DNA of 40,267 nt, taken from NCBI GenBank assembly GCA_009786075.1, contig WQTX01000011.1, positions 1,337 through 41,603 on the forward strand, given 5' to 3'. Below, piece after piece: positions 24,930 to 34,400 of the stretch (within the stretch, counting starts at the first letter, position 1; each line of letters opens with the position of its first letter). A model generated the notes under the pieces. That model saw only the letters and a list, made by a program, of their open reading frames with translations, searched no databases and was not told the origin of the DNA. The position numbers and the translations under genes are program-made. This DNA is from Bacteroidota bacterium. Lineage in GTDB: Bacteria; Bacteroidota; Bacteroidia; Bacteroidales; UBA1715.

Positions 24930-26048
24930 TTAGGAGTTAAGATATTGGAGATAATTTCTTTTAGTAAAATAATATATTATTGAATATACTCCCCATATAA
25001 AAATACCAACTAATGCTAATTCGAAAATTAGCATCATTATATCAATAATACCAATATCAACTCTGATATATATATCTTTTTCTCCTTTCCAATTTTGTAA
25101 ATCTTTCAAATGGTCATCATATTTGATAACATAATTTTTGTTCTCTTCTATCTGTAATTGTTCAAATAGATTTTTTACATTATACACATCTTTCCTAATA
25201 TAACAAGTATCAATCATTATTGTATCTGCATTTGAATGTATCAGATTGCTTAAAACATTATTATAGTTTTTGTATTTTATCGGATAAGTTTCTGATTTTT
25301 TTATCATTAAAAAATAATAATTTCTTTTTTTCTTTTTTAATTGTTTGAGTAAATTTTGAAATTCATCGGAATATTTAAAATTAAAATCATCAACGATTAA
25401 CACGTCTGTTTTAGCATCGTAGATATTTACATTATAGGTTTCAATTTCATTAAGGAATGATAATCCTATTAAACACAAGAAAGAATAAATTATCGCAATC
25501 AATGGTATTTTTATTCCGTTTTTTAATTTATCAATTTTTAATTTTTGAATAGCTTTAATATTGGCAATCCTATGAAAAAATGTGAGGTTAATTTTATTTG
25601 TTTTTATAGATTCTGCTAATTCTATAAATCCTTCAAATCCTATATATTCTTTTGATTTAAGTAAATCAAAGTTAACATTTGCAATATTATCATTAGAATT
25701 ATACGATACTTCTAAACCTTCGCTTTTTGAAATAATTTTAAAATCCACCCATTTAGTTTTTTCTTGAGCTTTGATTTGTATTTGATTAGATTCTGTACAA
25801 ATATCTTTATTGCCATCACAGATAATATAGCCACGAACAAAAATCAGATTTAATCTGATTTCAGAACCTTTATACTTTATAGATAAGTCATTAAAATTTT
25901 TGAGAAAATCTTCTTGAATATTTATCTGACTTTTTTCTACATAAATCAACTTGGTGTTTTTATTTCTAAAAAACATTATTACACTTGGCAATCCAAATCC
26001 CAGTCCTACTAATGCAATGATTAATGATGTTATTTCCATAATACACAC
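24930..26048 (-). CDS. AT-rich membrane protein of unknown function, three predicted TM segments
   Basis: A 372-residue protein. Hydrophobic segments are at about 7-27 ('SLIIALVGLGFGLPSVIMFF'), 186-206 ('IPLIAIIYSFLCLIGLSFL') and 335-362 ('IMMLIFELALVGIFIWGVYSIIYYF'). The first soluble region is beta-rich; the second (about 208-330) has an alpha/beta look with a lysine cluster ('LKQLKKKKRNYYFLMIKK'). I recognise no domain. ATG at 26039 (residue 4, 'MEITSL') is an equally good start. It is much more AT-rich than the genes on either side, suggesting a later arrival between the ABC-F gene (34 bases upstream) and the methyltransferase (three bases downstream). Confidence 0.8.
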   Translation of the reverse strand: MCIMEITSLIIALVGLGFGLPSVIMFFRNKNTKLIYVEKSQINIQEDFLKNFNDLSIKYKGSEIRLNLIFVRGYIICDGNKDICTESNQIQIKAQEKTKWVDFKIISKSEGLEVSYNSNDNIANVNFDLLKSKEYIGFEGFIELAESIKTNKINLTFFHRIANIKAIQKLKIDKLKNGIKIPLIAIIYSFLCLIGLSFLNEIETYNVNIYDAKTDVLIVDDFNFKYSDEFQNLLKQLKKKKRNYYFLMIKKSETYPIKYKNYNNVLSNLIHSNADTIMIDTCYIRKDVYNVKNLFEQLQIEENKNYVIKYDDHLKDLQNWKGEKDIYIRVDIGIIDIMMLIFELALVGIFIWGVYSIIYYFTKRNYLQYLNS

Positions 26049-26082
26049 TATTTTTTGTTATTCTTTAATTTATTTCTATTGG

Positions 26083-27984
26083 TTACACTTCACTCAATTC
26101 CAACCACTGCATCTCAACATCGTCCAAAAGATTAATCACCACCCCAATCCGTTCCGATTTTGCCAATAAATCGTCATTCGACAATGTGCCCGAATTTAAT
26201 TCTTCGGTAAGTGTTAGTTTTTCTTGTTCAAGCTTACTTATTTCATTTTCCAAACGCTCCAATTCCTGTTTTTCTTTGAAATTTAGTTTTTTCTTTTGGG
26301 TTGCTGAGCTTGCGGTCAGTGAGCTTGTCGAACCTGTCGAAGCATTCGGTTTTTCGGCTTTTTCCGGTTTCGAGGTTTGTGATTGAACGGCTTTCTGTTC
26401 CTCCGCTTTCAATTCCTCCACTGCTCGATAATGCGAATAATTCCCCGTAAAATTCTGAATTTCCCCTGCGCCTTTGAAAACAAATAAATGCTCCACAACC
26501 TTATCGGTAAAAAACCGGTCGTGCGACACAATTACTACACAACCATTGAAATTCTGCAAATAATCTTCCAAAATGCGCAAAGTGTACAAATCCAAATCAT
26601 TCGTAGGCTCATCGAGTATCAAAAAATTTGGCTGTTTCATCAAAATTGTCATCAAATAGAGACGTTTTTTTTCGCCGCCACTCAATCGTGAAACGTACAA
26701 ATAGTGCATAGAACGGGGAAAAAGCCACTGCTCCAAAAATTGCGCTGCCGAAATTACCTGTCCTTTCGTAAGTTCTATTGTTTCGGCAATTTCTTTTATT
26801 ACATCTATCACTTTTTGATTTTCGTTGAATAACAAACCGTCTTGCTTGTAATAGCCCATCACAACCGTTTCGCCGTAATCAATAGTTCCCGAATTTGCCG
26901 TAAGTTGCTCTGTTATAATATTTAAAAACGTTGTTTTCCCGCAACCATTATTGCCAATTATGCCGATTTTTTCGTTCCTGTGAAAAATGTACGAAAAATC
27001 ACGCAACAACACTTTTTCGCCATAAGCAAAACTGATATTTTTAAGTTCAATCACTTTATTGCCCAATCGAGCGCCTTGAATGTTCAAATTGAGTTTGTCG
27101 TTTTTTATTTGTTGCGATGCTTTATCTTGCAGGTCGTAAAACGCATTGATTCTGTATTTTGCCTTTGTTCCTCGTGCTTGCGGTTGGCGGCGCATCCAGT
27201 CCAATTCGGTACGCATAAGGTTGCGGGCTTTGGCAATTTCTTGTTGTAGGGCTTGCGTGCGTTCTTCTTTTTTAATCAAAAATGTTTCGTAATTTCCCTC
27301 ATACTTAAATGCTTTGGCATCGTCAATTTCAATAATGGTTGAACATACTCGCTCCAAAAAATAACGGTCGTGCGTAACCATAAGCAGCGTGCTTTTCGAT
27401 GCGCACAAATAACCCTCGAGCCATTCAATTATTTGCAAATCCAAGTGATTGGTAGGTTCATCAAGAATAATAAAATCGGGTTCTCGCAGTAGGAGTTTTG
27501 CCATAGCCACCCGCTTTTTTTGTCCACCCGAAAGCGTTGCAATCACTTGCGAGGTATTGTCAAATTCCAATTTTGAGAGTATGTAATTCACTCGTGTTTC
27601 GTAATCCCACGCCTGCAAAGCGTCCATGGCATTGGTACATTCTTCTATAAGTTTTTCGTTGTGCAATTCGAGCGCACGGTCGTAGTTTTCTTTGGCGGTA
27701 ATAATTTCTTCAAACGAATAATACACTTCGTTGTAAATGCTATTTTCAGAAGTAAAATCGGGATTTTGCGGCAAATAGCCAAGCGTACAATTGGGGTCAA
27801 TAAACACTTCGCCCGATTCGTAGGGTTCGTTGCCTAAAAGAATAGAAATAAGCGTAGTTTTTCCGGTGCCGTTTTTGGCAAGTAAACCAACTTTTTCGCC
27901 CGAATTAATACTAAAACTCAGATTGTCAAAAAGGCGCAGTTCGCCGAAATATTTTGTGAGGTTTTCTATATGTACGATTGCCAT
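26083..27984 (-). CDS. ABC-F family ATPase, Uup-like (translation or ribosome-associated)
   Basis: A 633-residue soluble protein with two ABC domains and no membrane segments. Domain 1: Walker A 'AKNGTGKTT' (36-44), signature 'LSGGQKKR', Walker B 'FIILDEPTNHLDL'. Interdomain linker rich in arginine and lysine ('RTELDWMRRQPQARGTKAKYR'). Domain 2: 'GNNGCGKTT', 'LSGGEKKR', 'FLILDEPTNDLDL'. The C-terminus (about 570-633) is a coiled coil, as in Uup. ABC-F proteins bind the ribosome E site and relieve stalls; antibiotic-resistance members exist, but nothing here marks this as one. Residues 547-562 ('NASTGSTSSLTASSAT' region) are encoded by a dispersed repeat inserted in frame just before the coiled coil. 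First gene of a three-gene minus-strand run. Confidence 0.9.
   Translation of the reverse strand: MAIVHIENLTKYFGELRLFDNLSFSINSGEKVGLLAKNGTGKTTLISILLGNEPYESGEVFIDPNCTLGYLPQNPDFTSENSIYNEVYYSFEEIITAKENYDRALELHNEKLIEECTNAMDALQAWDYETRVNYILSKLEFDNTSQVIATLSGGQKKRVAMAKLLLREPDFIILDEPTNHLDLQIIEWLEGYLCASKSTLLMVTHDRYFLERVCSTIIEIDDAKAFKYEGNYETFLIKKEERTQALQQEIAKARNLMRTELDWMRRQPQARGTKAKYRINAFYDLQDKASQQIKNDKLNLNIQGARLGNKVIELKNISFAYGEKVLLRDFSYIFHRNEKIGIIGNNGCGKTTFLNIITEQLTANSGTIDYGETVVMGYYKQDGLLFNENQKVIDVIKEIAETIELTKGQVISAAQFLEQWLFPRSMHYLYVSRLSGGEKKRLYLMTILMKQPNFLILDEPTNDLDLYTLRILEDYLQNFNGCVVIVSHDRFFTDKVVEHLFVFKGAGEIQNFTGNYSHYRAVEELKAEEQKAVQSQTSKPEKAEKPNASTGSTSSLTASSATQKKKLNFKEKQELERLENEISKLEQEKLTLTEELNSGTLSNDDLLAKSERIGVVINLLDDVEMQWLELSEV
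26299..26345. repeat. dispersed repeat inside the ABC-F gene
   Basis: On the plus strand it starts GGTTGCTGAGC and ends GTCGAAGCAT, with a middle containing GTCAGTGAGCTTGTCGAAC. The outer blocks match the aroC element at 300-322 exactly. It encodes a Ser/Thr/Ala-rich linker, residues 547-562. Confidence 0.75.
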
Positions 27985-27999
27985 AAGTCAATTATTAAA

Positions 28000-28028
28000 A
28001 GCCCCCTAAATCCCCCTTAGGGGGACTT
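28000..28028. repeat. CCCCCTAAATCCCCC-family repeat upstream of the ABC-F gene
   Basis: AGCCCCCTAAATCCCCCTT followed by AGGGGGACTT, same family as 24141-24170. It can form a CCCCCTTAGGGGG hairpin. Confidence 0.8.
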
Positions 28029-28060
28029 TGCCGAAGCTATGATTACATCTTTTTCTTTCT

Positions 28061-28089
28061 CCTCCCCTAAGGGGAGGTCGGGAGGGGCT
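28061..28089. repeat. CCTCCCCTAAGGGGAGG palindrome at the end of the small secreted gene
   Basis: A second, different C/G-rich palindrome (then TCGGGAGGGGCTT). It encodes the last residues and the TAG stop (28067-28069) of the gene on the minus strand. Confidence 0.8.
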
Positions 28090-28516
28090 TTTTTCCAACC
28101 AATAACGCTACACACCCGCGCGCAATTTCGCCGGAAACTTTGTCGTCAACAGTTTCCACTTCCACCGAAATTATTAGGCGTTGGCTTGCTTCGGTTTTAA
28201 AATCCCACACGGTGGCGTAGTTTTGGTCAATGTTTGAAAATAGCACATTTCTATCGCTGTCCATTACCGTAAGTTTTATTTTTGGCAATTGCGATTGGCT
28301 GCACAGTGCAATCCGGTAATTTTGGTTGGCATAGAATGTTTTAGTAAATTCGGTGCTTTCGCCTTCCGAAAGTTCACTTACATTGAATATGCCGTCGTGT
28401 GCGAATGGTGCTAATTGCTGTTTACATTCGGTTTTGGCGAATGTTTTGCATTGGCTGTAAGCGACTGTTGTGAAAAATAAACAGAGTGTTGTAATGGCGA
28501 GGCAGGGAGTTTTCAT
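28067..28516 (-). CDS. small secreted protein of unknown function, 149 aa
   Basis: Begins with a signal peptide ('MKTPCLAITTLCLFFTTVAYSQ') followed by a beta-rich domain with several cysteines (C23, C31) and 'FYANQNYRIALCSQSQLPKIKLTVMDSDRNVLFSN', reminiscent of small extracytoplasmic beta-sandwich proteins. I recognise no family. The last seven residues ('KPLPTSP' region) and the stop are encoded by a dispersed C/G-rich palindrome, so the original C-terminus was probably different. A -7 box TATCTTTG at 28532-28539 lies 16 bases upstream. It diverges from the restriction-modification operon. Confidence 0.75.
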   Translation of the reverse strand: MKTPCLAITTLCLFFTTVAYSQCKTFAKTECKQQLAPFAHDGIFNVSELSEGESTEFTKTFYANQNYRIALCSQSQLPKIKLTVMDSDRNVLFSNIDQNYATVWDFKTEASQRLIISVEVETVDDKVSGEIARGCVALLVGKKPLPTSP

Positions 28517-28531
28517 GGGGTTAAATTTTTA

Positions 28532-28539
28532 CAAAGATA
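28532..28539 (-). promoter_or_regulatory. -7 box of the small secreted protein gene
   Basis: TATCTTTG on the minus strand, 15 bases upstream of the ATG at 28516. It is divergent from the box at 28574-28581. Confidence 0.5.
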
Positions 28540-28573
28540 GTGTATTCATATTATTTTTTTGTAAAAAATGATG

Positions 28574-28581
28574 TATCTTTG
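28574..28581 (+). promoter_or_regulatory. -7 box of the restriction-modification operon
   Basis: TATCTTTG matches TAnnTTTG, 28 bases before the ATG at 28610, which also has an AAAAGGGGAATT ribosome-binding-like stretch. Confidence 0.55.
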
Positions 28582-28609
28582 TACATAAAATAATCGAAAA
28601 AGGGGAATT

Positions 28610-30430
28610 ATGGCAAACGAAAGAAAAACAGAACAAATCGTACGTTCTCATTTTGAAAAAGACAATAGTTTTATCCAAATTGAAGAGCAAAAGTCTGATA
28701 TTCTAAAAATTGACAAGGCTCTTAAAGGTGCTTCAAAAAAAGGCGATGGAAAAGGTCGTCCCGAATTTATTATTACTTTCAATAACAATAATGATTTTCT
28801 GATTGTAGTAGAATGTAAAGCGGATACTACTAAACACGAAAGCACTAACAGAGATAAATATTCTGAATATGCTATTGACGGTGCGTTGTTGTATGCCTCA
28901 TTTTTGTCGAAAGAATATGATGTTTTAGCCATTGCCGTAAGTGGCGAAACATCGCAGAAATTAAAAATTTCACACTTTTTACATTTAAAAGGCGAACGGA
29001 AGGCTACTCAGATTTTTGGCGACAAACTTTTGCCAACACAGGATTATTTGAATGGATATTTGAAAAGTCCCGAAAAATTCCGGCAAGATTATAATAATTT
29101 GCTTGCTTTTACTAAAACGCTAAATGAAAAATTGCACACATATAAAATTCTCGAAAGCCAGCGGAGTTTGCTGTTGAGTTGTATTTTGATTGCGTTGGAA
29201 GATGAGGCATTTCGTGTATCATACGACAAAATAACCACTCCGAGAAATCTTGCAGATTTTTTAACAAAGACTGTTTCGGATAAATTAGAAAACGCGAATA
29301 TTCAGCGAGAAAAGCTTGATAATCTTAATATTCAGTTTGGATTTATCAAAACAGATACTTCGCTTACTACAAAAGACGGTTTACTTAAAGAATTGATTGG
29401 CGAAATAGATACAAATATCAATCAATTTATTAAAACGCACGAATATTTCGATGTGTTGGGACAACTTTATATTGAGTTTTTGCGATATGCAAACAGTGAT
29501 AAAGGCTTAGGAATTGTTCTTACTCCGCCACATATTACAGAACTTTTTGCAGAATTGGCGCAAGTAAATAAAAACTCCATTATTTATGATAATTGTACGG
29601 GTACGGGTGGTTTCTTAATTTCTGCTATGAAATACATGATAAAAGATGCCAACGGAGAAGAAATGAAAATTCGTCAAATAAAATCAGAACAATTAATCGG
29701 CACGGAATATCAAGCACATATTTTTGCTTTGGCAGTTTCAAATATGTATATTCATCAAGACGGTAAAACAAATATTTTAAATGGCGATTGTTTTAATACG
29801 GAAATAGTAGAACAGATAAAGAGAAAAAAGCCAACAATCGGCTTTTTGAATCCGCCTTACCAAGGCAATAAAAAAACCGACATTGACGAACTTGAATTTA
29901 TTTTAAATAATTTAGATTGTTTGGTTGATGGTGGAACTTGTATTGCTATTGTTCCTATGCAAAAAGCGTTAGCAACAACAGGTTTTGTGTATGAACTGAA
30001 AAAGGAAATATTAGAAAAACACACATTGGAAGCAGTTTTATCAATGCCCGATGAATTGTTTTTTAATTCTGATGTTAATGTAGTAACTTGTGTGATGATT
30101 TTTACTGCTCATAAGAAACACAGCCCGACAAAGAAAACTTATTTTGGTTACTATAAGGACGATGGTTTTATAAAAAGAAAAATACAAGGCAGATTTGACG
30201 GATTGGGAAAATGGGACAGGATTAAAGAAAAGTGGATTTCATATTTTATCAACAGAGAAGACGAAGCTGGATTCAGCGTAAATAAAGTTGTAACGCCAAA
30301 TGAAGAGTGGTGTGCAGAAGCGTATATGGAAACCGACTATTCAAACTTGACGGAACGAGATTTTGAGGATACGGTGTTGAATTATGTAACTTTTTTGTTG
30401 AACAATAGAATAAAATTAGACGATGAATAA
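28610..30430 (+). CDS. BcgI-like type IIB restriction-modification A subunit: nuclease fused to N6-adenine methyltransferase
   Basis: A 606-residue protein. Residues about 1-150 hold a PD-(D/E)XK-type nuclease pattern, P51-E52 followed by E68-C69-K70 ('FLIVVECKAD'), similar to HsdR N-terminal domains. A helical linker follows. The gamma-class adenine methyltransferase then has motif I D327-x-C-T-G-T-G-G-F335 and motif IV N414-P-P-Y417. The fusion order and length match the BcgI A subunit (about 640 aa), in which one protein cuts and methylates with a separate specificity subunit; type IIB enzymes excise a short fragment around their site. The next gene overlaps by eight bases. AT-rich relative to flanking genes, consistent with horizontal gain. 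A type I HsdM alone would lack the nuclease part, and no hsdR is present. Confidence 0.85.
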   Translation: MANERKTEQIVRSHFEKDNSFIQIEEQKSDILKIDKALKGASKKGDGKGRPEFIITFNNNNDFLIVVECKADTTKHESTNRDKYSEYAIDGALLYASFLSKEYDVLAIAVSGETSQKLKISHFLHLKGERKATQIFGDKLLPTQDYLNGYLKSPEKFRQDYNNLLAFTKTLNEKLHTYKILESQRSLLLSCILIALEDEAFRVSYDKITTPRNLADFLTKTVSDKLENANIQREKLDNLNIQFGFIKTDTSLTTKDGLLKELIGEIDTNINQFIKTHEYFDVLGQLYIEFLRYANSDKGLGIVLTPPHITELFAELAQVNKNSIIYDNCTGTGGFLISAMKYMIKDANGEEMKIRQIKSEQLIGTEYQAHIFALAVSNMYIHQDGKTNILNGDCFNTEIVEQIKRKKPTIGFLNPPYQGNKKTDIDELEFILNNLDCLVDGGTCIAIVPMQKALATTGFVYELKKEILEKHTLEAVLSMPDELFFNSDVNVVTCVMIFTAHKKHSPTKKTYFGYYKDDGFIKRKIQGRFDGLGKWDRIKEKWISYFINREDEAGFSVNKVVTPNEEWCAEAYMETDYSNLTERDFEDTVLNYVTFLLNNRIKLDDE

Positions 30431-31388
30431 ATTAGTAAAATTATCTGAATTATTCGAGCCAAAGTATGGGGTAAATTTAGAACTTATAAATTTAGACCAA
30501 TGTAACTCTACCGAAAAAGGGGCTGTGCCTTTTGTGTCGAGAACAGAAAAAAATAATGGCGTATCTGCATTTGTTTATGAAATGTCAACTATTGAGCTAA
30601 ATCCGGCACATACTTTATCGGTTGCGGTTAGTGGCTCTGTACTCTCAACTTTTTACCAACCGAAACCATATTACAGTGGACGGGATTTATACGTTTTAAT
30701 TCCGAAAAAAAATTTTTCGCCTATCGAAATGCTTTTTTATGCAAAATACATTTCGAGCAATAAGTATAGGTATAATTATGGTCGGCAGGCAAATAAGACT
30801 TTGAGAGATATTTTATTGCCGGAAAGCACACCTAATAGATTGATTTCTCATTTAGATTTATTTAAATCAGAAATAGAAAAGAAAATTATTGAAAAACCTG
30901 TTTCCTCTCAAAAAGTTGAATTAAATACTTGTAATTGGAAATGGTATTTTTTAGATGACATATTCCATTATGAAAAAGGCGTTAGACTGACAAAAGAAAC
31001 CAGAGAAAAAGGTACAATCCCATTAGTTACAGCGGGCAAAGAAAAAGAAGGTGTTGCAGAAAATGTAGCAAACGAAGAAATGATTAGATATAGCAATGCT
31101 GTAACAATTGATATGTTTGGAAATTCGTTTTATCGACAATATCCTTTTTGTTGTGATGATAACATATTGGTACTTAAACCTAAAATTGGAAGTTTTTCAA
31201 AATATATAGGACTTTTTATGGCTTCCGTCTTAAACATAGACACCTACAAATGTGCTTATGGAAGGCAATATCGTCAAAAAACATTTGTGCGACATAAAAT
31301 AAAACTTCCTGCTATGTCTAATGGTTTGCCTGATTGGCAATTTATGGAAGATTACATTAAATCATTGTATTATTCTCAATTGATATAG
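30423..31388 (+). CDS. BcgI-like type IIB/type I specificity subunit (B subunit)
   Basis: A 321-residue protein with two half-repeats typical of target-recognition domains. The first has 'LSELFEPKYGVNLELINL...GAVPFVSRTEKNNGVSAFV' (about 6-50) and 'YYSGRDLYVLIPKKNFSPIEMLFYAKYI'. The second has 'LDDIFHYEKGVRLTKETREKGTIPLVTAGKEKEGVAE' (about 178-215) and 'DNILVLKPKIGSFSKYIGLFMASVL'. The two parallel halves suggest a bipartite recognition site. The size is close to the BcgI B subunit (about 340 aa). It overlaps the A subunit gene by eight bases, so the two are co-translated. The recognition sequence cannot be read from the protein. Confidence 0.85.
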   Translation: MNKLVKLSELFEPKYGVNLELINLDQCNSTEKGAVPFVSRTEKNNGVSAFVYEMSTIELNPAHTLSVAVSGSVLSTFYQPKPYYSGRDLYVLIPKKNFSPIEMLFYAKYISSNKYRYNYGRQANKTLRDILLPESTPNRLISHLDLFKSEIEKKIIEKPVSSQKVELNTCNWKWYFLDDIFHYEKGVRLTKETREKGTIPLVTAGKEKEGVAENVANEEMIRYSNAVTIDMFGNSFYRQYPFCCDDNILVLKPKIGSFSKYIGLFMASVLNIDTYKCAYGRQYRQKTFVRHKIKLPAMSNGLPDWQFMEDYIKSLYYSQLI

Positions 31389-31435
31389 AAACTTAGTATA
31401 TCAATGGAAAAAGCAGAAAGTACACAATAAATAAG

Positions 31436-31443
31436 TACTTTTG
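31436..31443 (+). promoter_or_regulatory. -7 box of sbcC
   Basis: TACTTTTG, 16 bases before the sbcC ATG at 31460. It indicates that sbcC has its own promoter rather than relying on read-through from the restriction genes. Confidence 0.55.
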
Positions 31444-31459
31444 CAGAAACGTTCCCCCA

Positions 31460-34400
31460 ATGAAAATCACAGCAATACGAGGCTCTAACTTAGCATCAAT
31501 AGAAGGCGAATTTGACATAAATTTCACGCACGAACCGTTGAAATCTGCCGGAATTTTTGCCATAACCGGAAAAACCGGTGCCGGAAAATCTACTATTTTA
31601 GATGCTTTGTGCTTGGCTTTGTATGGGCAAACACCTCGCACCACCGGCAACGAAACTGTGCAAATAACCGATGCCGGAAAAGCAATCAGCCAAAACGATG
31701 CTCGCAACATTCTGCGGCGCGGTTGTGGAGTGGGTTATGCCGAAGTGGAATTTGAGGCAGTTGATAATCAATGCTATCGTGCTCGTTACAGCATTCGCCG
31801 TGCTCGGCAAAATCCTAATGCTGCGTTGCAAAACTATGAATTGCAAGTAATTCGTTTGCATAGTTCCGAAGAAGAAGCGTTGAGTGGCACAAATTCGGAA
31901 TTGCAAAAGCAAATTGTGCAACTTACAGGATTGACCTTCCAACAATTTACCCGCTCGGTTTTGTTGGCACAAGGCGATTTTGCAACATTCTTGAAAGCAA
32001 AGGACGAAGAGCGTGCCGAATTACTCGAAAAATTGACAGGTACCGAAATTTACTCAAAAATCTCAATCCGTATTTTTGAAAATTTCCGTAATGCAAAACA
32101 GGAATACGACCTGCTTGCTGCCGGTTTGCAATCAATCAAAGAACAAATTTTGCCCGAAGAATTGCATACGCAATATAGCCAAGAATGTGATGAGGTTCAG
32201 AAAAATACGGCAGAATTAGAACTTGCGAAAAAAACGAACGAGGCACATTTGCAATGGTTGCAGCGCAATGATGAATTGCAAAAAACACTGCAAACAGCCA
32301 CCGAAAATTACCAAAAAGCACACGAAAATCTTAAAACTGCCGATGCTCGAATTGCATTTTTGCAAAAATATGATACTGTGCAATCTATTGCTACACAATA
32401 TTATAACTCCGTTAATTGTAAGCAAGAAATTAAACAATTAGAACACGCTGAGCGTGCGAAAAAAATCTTGCTCGAAACACAACAAAAAGAATGTACGCAA
32501 GCCGAACAAAATGAGCAACAAGCACAAAAAACTTTGCTTGAAGTGCAACAATCAATAGAAGTTTTACAACCCGAACTAAATAAAGCAAAAGAATTAGACA
32601 TTTTACTCGGCGAGAAATGGCAAGCTGCTGCCACCGCACAGCAAACAACAAAAACCGCACAATCGGATTATGAAAAAGTTCTCGCAGAATTGGAAACTCA
32701 AAAAACGAATGTGAAAAATTTACAAAAGCAAGAAATCGAATTGCAGCAATGGTTTGAAAAATATGCATCAATGGAACACATTGTGGAACATTCGGCTGTG
32801 ATTGTGCAAAAAATTCAAATGTATAAAACAGAAACAGCGAATTTGCGTAGCAGTGAAAAACAATTAAAAATTGCTCAAAATGAATTAAATACATCATTTG
32901 AACTACACAAAAACTTTACGCAAGAATTGCTAACTTATACCAAAAGTTGTTCGCTCGAAGTATTGAAATTGCGCCAACAATTGCAGCAGGGTAAACCATG
33001 TGCAGTGTGCGGCTCTATTGTTTCGCACATTCCGCATGAGGAAACGAATGCGGAATTGCCGCACGAAGAATTGCTGCAACGCAGCGAAATGTGTAAAACC
33101 AAACTTGAAGAACTCACAAAACACATTGCCGTTTTGCACGAAAAAATCAAGCAACTCAGCGAACAAAACACAACTTTCAACAATTCGTGTAACGAACAAA
33201 AACAAACCTTATTCGTTGATTTGCAGAATTATCCCGAATGGGAAAATCGCATAGAAAGCGGCGAAATTATTCGTCAAATTGAAAATTTAGCTGCACAATG
33301 GAAGCAAAAACAGCAACAATTGCAATCGCTCAAATTGCCCGAAGCGCAGTTGCAAGAAGAAAATTTGCAACAGCGTGTGAAAGAAAAACAAGCTAACTTG
33401 CATGATGCGCAAAGTAAAGAAAAAGTCGCGGTGGAAGCGTATAAAACATTGCAAAACAATCGAAAATTACTTCTCAACAATTGCGCAACAAGCACAGTAG
33501 AGCAGGAGTGGAGCGAAAAATTGAAACAAGCACTTGCGGCAAAAGATACGGCTACTACGCAAAAATCAATCATACAAAAAACAATAAATACCACGCAAGG
33601 TGAATTGCAAAATATTATGGAACAATGCCTTGCAAAACAACAGCAATTGCGGCAAGCACAGGAACAAATAAATACATGGTTGCAAAATCAAACTGAAATT
33701 TCGACAGACGAATTACCCGTGTTTTTTGAAAAATCAGCAGAATGGATTGCCGGCGAACGTGCCGCAATTCAACAATTATACACCCGAAAAACCGAAACCG
33801 AAACCGCCGTAGAACTTGCTAAAACCAACATGGAAACGCACGAAAAAACTCGAAATAACCACGTGCAAACAGTTGACAAAGAAAAACTTACCGAAACAAT
33901 TGCTGAATTGCAGGAAAAGATAACACAATGCAATTCTCGCACAATAACCTTGCAAACCGAACTTTTGAAACACACCGAAGCGGTTCAAAAACTTGCGAAA
34001 CAATCCGCAGAATTGACAAAAAAAGAAACGCAGATGCACTTGTGGCAAAAACTGTCGGAAGTATTTGGCTCTGCCGATGGCAAAAAATTCAAAAAACTCG
34101 CCCAAGCATTTACGCTCAATGCCTTGATTGACGATGCCAATTATCATTTGCAAATGCTTTCGAACCGTTACCGTTTGGGGCGTATAGGCGATAGTTTGAG
34201 CCTGCATGTGGAAGATTTAGACATGGGCGGCGAAATCCGTTCGGTGCACTCGCTTTCGGGCGGCGAGGCGTTTTTGGTTTCGCTGGCGTTGGCTTTGGGG
34301 CTTTCGTCATTAGCTTCCGACCGCTTGTCAATCGGGTCGCTTTTTATCGACGAAGGGTTTGGTTCGCTCGACATTGAAACCCTTTCATGTGCAATGGACG

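Noticed and set aside
26083-27984. ABC-F gene as an antibiotic resistance factor
   Set aside because: The C-terminal coiled coil and the interdomain linker fit a housekeeping Uup-like protein; nothing specific to resistance members is visible.
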